NCBI RefSeq assembly: GCF_015352975.1 | Contig: NZ_JACYIZ010000002.1 | Span: 248,001 to 312,000, forward strand | DNA length: 64,000 nt | From: Aestuariimicrobium ganziense | Lineage (GTDB): Bacteria; Actinomycetota; Actinomycetes; Propionibacteriales; Propionibacteriaceae | Direction: 5' to 3' | Shown: positions 26,036-32,022 of the stretch, in pieces | How the letters are laid out: each line of letters starts with the position of its first letter | Position numbering within the stretch: position 1 is the stretch's first letter | Made by a program: the position numbers and the translations under genes | Notes under the pieces: model-generated | What the model was told of the DNA's origin: nothing | Database searches by the model: none | The model's input: the letters and a program-made list of their open reading frames with translations, nothing else

Positions 26036-27228
26036 TCAGGCAGATGCACCTAGGGAGAGGGCTTTCGCCATCCGCTCGACGCCTTCCCGGATGGTGGCGG
26101 CATCATTGGTCACGAAGGAGAGGCGCATCGTCGCGGGGTTCGGATCGACAGAATGGAAGGCGGCGCCAGGCACCCCAGCGACACCGGTGTCGACGGCCTT
26201 GGGAAGCAGCGCGGCAGTGTCGGCGTTGGAGTGCAGATCGAGCCAGCAGAACATGCCCCCCCTCGGGCCTGGGGAGCGTCGCTCCTGTCGGTAGCACATC
26301 GGTGAGGGCATCGACCATCACGTCGCGGCGCTCGCGATAGGCCTCGGTGACAATCTCGAGGTGACGATCCAAATCACAGCACTCGAAGTACCGCGCGATG
26401 GCGAGTTGGTCGGGCACCGGGGACTGCAGGCCGATGGCCTGCTTGGCGACCGACAGGGTGCGCAGGATCGGGCCTTCGGCTCGGATCCAGCCGACGCGGG
26501 CGCCGGGGGCGATGATCTTCGAGGCGGAGTTCAGCAGGATCGTCGGGCTGCCATGCCACCGAGTGTCGCGATGGGGGGCATGGGTTGCCCGCTGTAGCGC
26601 AGCGCGCTGTACGGGTCGTCCTCGACGAGCGGGGTCTTGGTGTGCTGGAGGACTTCTGCCACGGACTGGCGCCGAGGCAGCGTCATGGTGCGGCCGGTCG
26701 GGTTCTGGAAGGTCGGGATGAGGTAGATGAACTTGGGTGGTGGAGCTCGATCTCGGCGGCGAGATCTTCGGGGTCGATGCCGTCGTCGTCGGTGTCGACT
26801 GGCACCAGGTGTGCGCCGGCCAGGGTGAAGGCCTGGATCGCGGCGAGGTAGGTGGGCTGCTCGACGAGGACGACGTCGCCGGGGTCGAGCAGGGCTTGGG
26901 CCGTGAGGAAGATGCCCTCCTGGCTGCCGGAGGTCACCTGCACCTGGTCGGGCGTCGTCGGGAGGTCCTGGAAGAGTCGGAGCGCTGCCTGCTCGCGCAG
27001 TTCGGGCTCACCTTCGGTGGCTGCGTACTGCATTGCGCGCCGGCCCTGGTGGGAAAGGACATAGTCGTAGCTGGCAGCGATGTCGTCCAGCTCGAACAGG
27101 GTGGGATCGGGGATGCCTCCGGCGAAGGAAATCAGTCGCCGCGGGACAGGATCGCCAGCAGCTCGCGGACCGGGGATGACGTGACCGTCGCGAAGCGGTT
27201 GGCCAGAGGGAACTCGAATATGGTCCAT
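26036..27228 (-). pseudogene. PLP-dependent aminotransferase broken by several frameshifts
   Basis: The fold-type I aminotransferase (2-aminoadipate/MocR-like branch) can be read in pieces across frames. They are NRFATVTSSPVRELLAILSR, then ISFAGGIPDPTLFELDDIAA, TSGSQEGIFLTAQALLDPGD and FIYLIPTFQNPTGRTM. A further piece has the PLP lysine in ILLNSASKIIAPGARVGW, then RPEGGMFCWLDLHSNAD, and the last reads GVPGAAFHSVDPNPATMRLS to the end. Frame changes occur near 27140, 26735, 26550 and at a run of seven C (about 26256-26262). At least three look like single-base losses and one like a single-base gain. The content is otherwise complete, so the break is recent or partly sequencing error. Confidence 0.82.
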
Positions 27229-27536
27229 GCGTACCAGAGGGGTACTGGGCCGCGGTTGTCATCCCATCCAGCCGGCCATGAAGTGGCGCCCTTTCGCTGC
27301 GGGCTGCGGGGCGTACCTGCTCAACTTTCGGGCGTCGATTTCAGCTCAGGTTTCGGCCGCCGTGGACAGAGGCTGACCCATGAGCTTCCGAACGCCGTTT
27401 CGTCGCGCCGCCATCTCCTGTTGGTGGGGTGTCTCGTCATCGAGGGAGGCGGGCACCCAGCGAGGGGGCCGCTCGACTCCAGATCACGTGAAGCGCCGGG
27501 CCGGGCGCCATTTGCTGTCGGCGCCCGGCCCACTCG
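27229..27536. other. Gene-free gap in the island
   Basis: About 300 bases upstream of the aminotransferase remnant and downstream of the threonyl-tRNA synthetase gene. No convincing reading frame, tRNA or hairpin was found. Confidence 0.5.
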
Positions 27537-28778
27537 TCACCATACGAGGTCGACCCGATCCCGGTGGGCCTGCTGCATGCGCTCGGTGAGGTCATTCACG
27601 GCGAGGGTGCGTTTGATACCGTCCCGGCCGTCGGTGGCCTGCACCATGGCTTGCGCGGCCTCGCGCTCACCAATGACGACCACGACGCTGGCGCGCACGG
27701 TGCGAGCCTCGCGAATGCGACTACCCAGACTCCCCTCGCGGCGCACCTCGACCCGAAGCCCATGTCGCCGCAGTACCCGGGCAGCCTCGTCGGCCGCTAC
27801 GTCCTGGGCCTCGCTGACAGGCAGGACGACAGCTTGGACGGGCGCCAACCACAACGGCAGGCGGCCTTGGTAGCGCTCCATGAGTGAGGCGACGACGCGT
27901 TCCATGGCTCCGACGGTTCCACGGTGGATCATCACGCACCGCTGTTTGGAGCCGTCCGCGTCGACGTAGGTGAGGTCGAAACGTTCGGACTGGTTGAAGT
28001 CGAGCTGGGCGGTGGCGATGGTCTCCTCGTGCCCACGGCCATCGCGGACCTGCACGTCGAGCTTGGGACCGTAGAAGGCGGCCTCCCCATCGGCTTCGAC
28101 CAGGTCGATCCCATGGTCGGCGAGCACCTCGAGGGCGGCGGCGCGCAGCGCGTCCTGGTGATGGTCCCATTGTTCGGCGGAGCCGAGCCACGCGTCGGAG
28201 TCGTCGCGCTTGGACAGCCGGACATAGTCGACGGGGAGGCCGAGGATCCGCTGGGCCCTGAGCGCGGAGCGCAGAGCCGCGGCGACCTCGGTCTGGACCT
28301 GGTCGGGGCGGCAGAAGACGTGGGTGTCGTCGAGGCTGATCTGGCGCACACGCTGGAGGCCGGACACGACGCCGGAGCGTTCGGCGCGGAACATCGGCGC
28401 GAGTTCGTTGAGACGGATCGGCAAGTCACGGTACGAGCGCTGGTCGCACGCGTAGACGAGAGCGTGGTGGGGGCAGTTCGCGGGGCGCAGCACGACCTCA
28501 TCCTCACCAAGCCTCATGGGCGGGAACATGTCCTTGCTGAACTTGGTCCAGTGACCGGAGCGCTCGAACAAGGCACGTTTGCCCAGGATTGGGGTGCGGA
28601 CATCGAGACAGCCATCGTCGTGGGCGATGTCCTTCGCAAGGCGTTCGAGTTCCTCCCGGATGGCTGCCCCGGCCGGCAGCCACAGAGGCAGACCGGATCC
28701 CGCCAAGGGATCGGTGGCGAAGACGTGCAGGTCGTGGTTGAGCTCGCGGTGATCGAACAGGTCATCATGTTGGGACAT
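27537..28778 (-). CDS. Stand-alone threonyl-tRNA synthetase lacking TGS and editing domains
   Basis: The 413-residue protein is the catalytic plus anticodon-binding part of threonyl-tRNA synthetase. The N-terminal TGS and editing domains of standard ThrRS (~640 residues) are missing, and the protein begins at the catalytic core (MSQHDDLFDHRELNHDLHVF). Zinc ligands are in ANCPHHALVY (Cys about 116), DDTHVF (His) and VMIHRGTVGAMER (His about 292). Class II motif 2 is FRAERSG...GLQRVRQIS and motif 3 is HRGTVGAMERVVASL. The anticodon domain follows from about 310. The ATG at 28778 has a GAAGGAAGA ribosome binding site. It is island cargo, downstream of the excisionase gene; a role as resistant backup enzyme is inference. 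Confidence 0.88.
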   Translation of the reverse strand: MSQHDDLFDHRELNHDLHVFATDPLAGSGLPLWLPAGAAIREELERLAKDIAHDDGCLDVRTPILGKRALFERSGHWTKFSKDMFPPMRLGEDEVVLRPANCPHHALVYACDQRSYRDLPIRLNELAPMFRAERSGVVSGLQRVRQISLDDTHVFCRPDQVQTEVAAALRSALRAQRILGLPVDYVRLSKRDDSDAWLGSAEQWDHHQDALRAAALEVLADHGIDLVEADGEAAFYGPKLDVQVRDGRGHEETIATAQLDFNQSERFDLTYVDADGSKQRCVMIHRGTVGAMERVVASLMERYQGRLPLWLAPVQAVVLPVSEAQDVAADEAARVLRRHGLRVEVRREGSLGSRIREARTVRASVVVVIGEREAAQAMVQATDGRDGIKRTLAVNDLTERMQQAHRDRVDLVW

Positions 28779-28837
28779 GGAGGGTCTTCCTTCGGGTCGT
28801 GACCACGAAGTGCCCCTACAGCCCCCAGACATGACGA

Positions 28838-28861
28838 AGGCCCCGGATCACTCCGGGGCCT
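28838..28861 (-). terminator. GC-rich hairpin between the excisionase and ThrRS genes
   Basis: A perfect 10-bp inverted repeat (AGGCCCCGGA / TCCGGGGCCT) with a 4-base loop lies downstream of the excisionase stop and 59 bases before the ThrRS start. There is no clear T-run after it. It could be a terminator or an attenuator in the ThrRS leader. I see no T-box sequence. Confidence 0.55.
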
Positions 28862-28879
28862 GGTGGATGCTGCGTTGTG

Positions 28880-29086
28880 TCAGGACAACGCGTCCGCCGG
28901 GTCCAGGCGCAGCATCCGTGGGCCAAGTCGGTACGCCGGAAGCCTCCCGTCAGAGATCATCCGACGCACCGTCTTGGGGCACACCCCGAGACGCCGCGCA
29001 GCCGACTGCACGGTCTCGACCTCAATCTCTCGCCGTGGATGCTCCATGCCCGCCCAAGCCGCCACGCGCTCTCTCGTGATCGACAC
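28880..29086 (-). CDS. xis: Excisionase-like HTH protein
   Basis: The 68-residue protein is a single winged helix of the excisionase family: SAARRLGVCPKTVRRMISDG (about residues 28-47), then RLPAYRLGPRMLRLD. Such proteins bend att DNA and steer the integrase toward excision. Its GTG start follows the integrase stop codon without a gap, so the two are translated together. Position and size support the Xis role; a regulatory role is the alternative. Confidence 0.78.
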   Translation of the reverse strand: MSITRERVAAWAGMEHPRREIEVETVQSAARRLGVCPKTVRRMISDGRLPAYRLGPRMLRLDPADALS

Positions 29087-30319
29087 CTACTCGGATGCGC
29101 CATCGCCACCGCGGGCCAACTCGGCCAATCGCTCCGCCAGGAGTTGTTCGCGCTGCCGGCTGGCGTGCTGGTAGCGCATCGCCATCTGGGCCGTCGTGTG
29201 CCCCATGCGCGCAATCAACTCGGCGGTCGTGGCGCCATTCTGGGCGGCCATCGTGGCAGCAGTGTGACGCAGGTCATGGAACGTGAGATCGTGCCGATCC
29301 ATCACGTCACGTGCCTGGTCAAAGGCATACCGCAGCGCCTTCTCACTCATCGGCAGCTCACCGCGTCCAGGGAAGAAGTACGCAGAGCGCGCCCTCCGCT
29401 CCCCCAGACCTGCACGCCACTCACGAAGCGGCGACAGCAGGTGCGGCGGGATTCCGACATCCCGGATCGCCGCAGGTGTCTTGGGCGGGCCAACGATCAC
29501 CTGCCCCTTGATCCGCGTCACGCCCTGACGAACGTGGATCCACCCGGTCGCGGTGTCGACGTCCCTAACCCGAAGCGCGCGCACCTCCCCAGAACGAAGC
29601 CCACACCACGCGGCCAACAGCACGGGAAGCGCCTGCCCCGGCGGCAACCGATCGGCCACACGGTTGAGCTCGGCCACCGTCGCCGGCTGCATCGCCCTGG
29701 TGGTCTTGCGCCGGCCCGCCGAACGGATGCGGCAGGGATTGGCGACAATCAACTCCTCGTCCACACACACCGCCAGCAAGGACTTGAGCAGCGCGTACGC
29801 GTGGCTTCGTTGCACGGCCCGTTCCGGCCCCATCCTGTCGAACCACGCGCGAACCTGTTTCGGCGTGATCGACGCCACCGCCTGATCCCCAAACTCGGGA
29901 AGGATCAGCCGATCCAACAGGCTCTCGTATAGAGCCCTCGTCCTCGGTGTCAGATCACGTCGGGCCACCTCGTCGCGGGCCAGGTCTCCAAACACGACCT
30001 CCACCGGAGCCTCCTCCTTCACCAGCGCGGGCTGGGGAGCCACCAGAGCCTGCCACTCACCCCGGCTGATCGACCGCTCCACGTCGACGAGCCAACCTTC
30101 GGCGTCGATCTTGGCCACGAAGGTGTGATCTGCCGAGTGCACCTGACCATCTGGCCCTAGGTACCGAGCACGCCACTTCCCAGAGGGAAGCTTGTCCAAC
30201 CGTCCGAAGCCCCGTTTGGAGCGCCCGCGGCGCGTGGAGCGTTTCCCTTGGGGGGAACGCAAGTCACTGGCGTTTCCCGCATCGCTGGTCGGAGATGAGG
30301 TTGTCCGCTTCGTCGTCAT
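29087..30319 (-). CDS. int: Tyrosine site-specific integrase
   Basis: The 410-residue integrase has a basic N-terminus and an AP2-like arm-binding region (GRLDKLPSGKWRARYLGPDG, about residues 39-58). A SAM-like core-binding domain (about 110-195) is followed by the catalytic domain (about 210-400). The catalytic Arg is in CGLRSGEVRALR (about 247), the HxxR box is LTFHDLRHTAATM (about 340-352), and the final segment GHTTAQMAMRYQHAS carries His and the nucleophile Tyr (about 383). It lies 150 bases from tRNA-Pro, its likely target. GAGAGG precedes the ATG. Confidence 0.93.
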   Translation of the reverse strand: MTTKRTTSSPTSDAGNASDLRSPQGKRSTRRGRSKRGFGRLDKLPSGKWRARYLGPDGQVHSADHTFVAKIDAEGWLVDVERSISRGEWQALVAPQPALVKEEAPVEVVFGDLARDEVARRDLTPRTRALYESLLDRLILPEFGDQAVASITPKQVRAWFDRMGPERAVQRSHAYALLKSLLAVCVDEELIVANPCRIRSAGRRKTTRAMQPATVAELNRVADRLPPGQALPVLLAAWCGLRSGEVRALRVRDVDTATGWIHVRQGVTRIKGQVIVGPPKTPAAIRDVGIPPHLLSPLREWRAGLGERRARSAYFFPGRGELPMSEKALRYAFDQARDVMDRHDLTFHDLRHTAATMAAQNGATTAELIARMGHTTAQMAMRYQHASRQREQLLAERLAELARGGDGASE

Positions 30320-30333
30320 GTCGAGCCTCTCGT

Positions 30334-30354
30334 CGTGGGAGATACGTGGGAGAT
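30334..30354. repeat. Tandem 10-mers upstream of int (candidate arm sites)
   Basis: CGTGGGAGAT occurs at 30334-30343 and 30345-30354, 11 bases apart, about one helical turn. The position between int and the attachment site fits integrase or excisionase arm-type binding sites or autoregulation. Confidence 0.45.
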
Positions 30355-30469
30355 GAATGTCCCCACAAGTCCCTCGGAGGCCCCTTGGTGCTCATCGGAC
30401 CGACACATGGAACAAGGCGTTCCCCCTAGTCAACTTGGAGAAACGCCTTGTCAGATGAAGCTCTTGAAT

Positions 30470-30493
30470 TGGTCGGGGCGACAGGACTCGAAC
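30470..30493 (+). repeat. Right attachment site (attR) within tRNA-Pro
   Basis: This is the second copy of the 24-bp direct repeat. It covers the 3' end of the intact tRNA-Pro gene including the encoded CCA. Integration here leaves the tRNA functional. Confidence 0.88.
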
Positions 30494-30545
30494 CTGCGGT
30501 CTCCTGCTCCCAAAGCAGGCGCGCTAGCCACTACGCTACGCCCCG
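30473..30545 (-). tRNA. tRNA-Pro (anticodon TGG)
   Basis: On the minus strand the acceptor stem is CGGGGCG/CGCCCCG with discriminator A. The anticodon stem CCTGC/GCAGG holds the loop TTTGGGA, giving TGG, and the T-arm contains GGTTCGAGTCC. CCA follows directly (30470-30472) and is genome-encoded. Its 3' part is the attachment site of the adjacent element. Confidence 0.96.
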
Positions 30546-30649
30546 GTCGCCGATGGACGAGGTCCGCTCGGCTCGTCCACTGTAGTGGACCCGGTGACGA
30601 CAGCGACAGCGAGCACCGCGCGGGGGATGTCCTGCCGCCCAGGCCAGCC

Positions 30650-30719
30650 CTTCCCCCGCCCGACAATAGAGTTCCCCCACCAACGTTGGTGCGGGACCTC
30701 GATTTTCGTGCGGGGGAAC
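30650..30719. repeat. Nested palindromic interspersed repeat, copy B
   Basis: This is a diverged copy of the element at 6884-6954. CTTCCCCCGC and GCGGGGGAAC form the outer arms. The inner inverted repeat GAGTTCCCCCACCAACGTTGGTGCGGGACCTC is imperfect but keeps the central ACGT. It lies downstream of the DUF2202 remnant and upstream of tRNA-Pro. Confidence 0.82.
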
Positions 30720-30724
30720 GTGTT

Positions 30725-31092
30725 TCAGCGGTTGCGTCCCCGACGACCACCCTGACGACCACCCGGGGTGGCGCCCTGACCGGGGTTGACCGGCTCGCCG
30801 GGCATGTCACAGATGCCGTCGCGGTTGGCGTCGGCGCGGGGCTGTCCGGTTCCGCGCTGTCCCATGCCGCCAGGCTTGCCCTGTCCCATGCCGCCGGGTC
30901 GATCGTCGGGTCCGTTGCCGGGGCCCTGGCCGCTGCCGGGCTCGGGCAGGGACTTGCCCACGGCGACGGTGGTGAATGCCTGCAGGTGCTGCTCGGAGGC
31001 CTTCAGCAGCCGGCCCAGCACATCCTTGACCAACTGCTCCGAGACCTCGGCGATGGTCTTCTAGAGGTCGGCGATGTCACGGTTCTCGAGCT
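30725..31092 (-). pseudogene. DUF2202 protein remnant, 5'-truncated
   Basis: The minus strand reads LENRDIADL, a stop codon (TAG at about 31061-31063), then KTIAEVSEQLVKDVLGRLLK and ASEQHLQAF. This is the C-terminal end of the four-helix DUF2202 domain, followed by a Gly/Pro/Gln-rich tail (GQGPGNGPDDRPGGMGQGK onward). The N-terminal ~100 residues are gone, and the family's acidic residue next to ADL has become a stop. The truncation point adjoins a similarly truncated kinase gene on the other strand. Confidence 0.7.
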
Positions 31093-31097
31093 CGATC

Positions 31098-31454
31098 GAC
31101 CCCGACCGGATGGCCCAAGTGGTCACCAACCTGGTCGGCAACGCCATCCGGGCCACCGACCCGGGCGGATCGATCACCGTGCTGTGCCGACCGGACGGCA
31201 GGGGAACCCTGCTGTCGGTGACCGACACCGGGGTGGGGCTCGACGCAGACGAGTTCGAGAAGGTGTTCGAACGCTTCCATCGGGCCGAGGGCTCACGCAG
31301 GGGTGACGGCTCAGGCGTCGGGCTGACCATCGCCCGAGGCATCGTCGAGGCCCACGGCGGCACGATCACGGCCTCGTCCGAGGGACGAGGCCTGGGCTCG
31401 ACCTTCACCGTCCGGCTGCCCGCACCGAATCGCGGTCTCAGCACCCCGCGCTGA
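31098..31454 (+). pseudogene. Histidine kinase ATPase-domain remnant
   Basis: The frame begins abruptly at DPDRMAQVVTNLVGNAIRAT, the N box of a sensor kinase ATPase domain. It continues through the G1 box SVTDTGVGLDADEF, the F box KVFERFHRAE and the G2 box GSGVGLTIARGIVEAHGG to the stop at 31452-31454. The sensor, HAMP and phospho-acceptor domains are absent. It is the 3' third of a classical two-component kinase. No response regulator gene is next to it. Confidence 0.8.
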
Positions 31455-31914
31455 AGAGCACCCAGCCTCTGTCGGCGACCTGGGCCGCGACGGCGCAGGC
31501 GCTGGATGCTCCCGCAACCGCGTGCACGGGTGCCCCGCTGGCCAGGATGGTCGAGGTGCGGTCGGGCGACGGCTGGCTCACCACGCCGTTGGACGACGCG
31601 ATCTCGGGGATGCTGCACCACACGGTGAACAGCAGGGGCCCAACCGCCTGAGGAGATTCCTCGGTGGCCTGGTAGTCGCGGCCCTGCCATCGCACCATGG
31701 CTCCGAAGTCCTCGGCGACGCCCCCGGCGACCGGAACGAGGTGCGGGCACTCACCGGGCAGCGTCGTGCTCGGGACGACGCCGGGGCTTGGCCCTGGACT
31801 CGTCGTCCGTGAGCCGACCAGCTGCGTACCGATGGCCAGACTCACAGCCATGACCAGCGTGACGGCCGCAATCAGTGGCCCGCTGCGGCGGGAGTGGCCT
31901 GGCCCGAACGACAT
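31438..31914 (-). CDS. Membrane-anchored or secreted protein of unknown function
   Basis: The 158-residue protein starts MSFGPGHSRRSG and has a single hydrophobic segment (about residues 14-33, PLIAAVTLVMAVSLAIGTQL). An extracytoplasmic domain with several Cys follows (GECPHLVPV, VWCSIPEIA, SSACAVAA and the final GC). The Cys pattern suggests disulfides outside the cell. I recognise no family. The start at 31914 is fixed by a TAGCGT box 7 bases upstream. Its 3' end overlaps the kinase remnant by 17 bases. Confidence 0.7.
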   Translation of the reverse strand: MSFGPGHSRRSGPLIAAVTLVMAVSLAIGTQLVGSRTTSPGPSPGVVPSTTLPGECPHLVPVAGGVAEDFGAMVRWQGRDYQATEESPQAVGPLLFTVWCSIPEIASSNGVVSQPSPDRTSTILASGAPVHAVAGASSACAVAAQVADRGWVLFSAGC

Positions 31915-31921
31915 GGCACCC

Positions 31922-31927
31922 ACGCTA
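31922..31927 (-). promoter_or_regulatory. -10 box TAGCGT of a leaderless gene
   Basis: On the minus strand TAGCGT lies 7 bases before the ATG at 31914. Confidence 0.5.
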
Positions 31928-32022
31928 CGCGCGCTCGCCCGGCCGTTCCCCGCCTTCCCCCGCACTCCAGCGGCGCACCGCCCTGGTGGACGGTGCGCCG
32001 CTGGTGATGTCGCTGGCGACGA

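Larger units (their letters stand above)
22196..30493. mobile_element. Integrated genetic element at tRNA-Pro
   Basis: An ~8.3-kb block lies between perfect 24-bp direct repeats (22196-22219 and 30470-30493). The right copy is the 3' part of an intact tRNA-Pro gene. Inside it, next to the tRNA, are a tyrosine integrase and an excisionase-like gene. Cargo from left to right: PIN toxin and HTH antitoxin, IS21-family remnant, ketopantoate-reductase-like gene, broken aminotransferase and a stand-alone threonyl-tRNA synthetase. No replication, transfer or phage structural gene is present, so it is an integrative island or a shrunken one. The repeat, integrase and tRNA agree on the boundaries. Confidence 0.85.

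Noticed and set aside
27262..27285. Minus-strand HFMAGWM-like codons resembling the LarA motif HFMAGW
   Set aside because: Only about 16 bases match and no further LarA sequence surrounds them; treated as coincidence.
28780..28880. T-box riboswitch upstream of the ThrRS gene
   Set aside because: No T-box consensus (TGGNACCGCG-like) or specifier stem was found; only a short hairpin is present.
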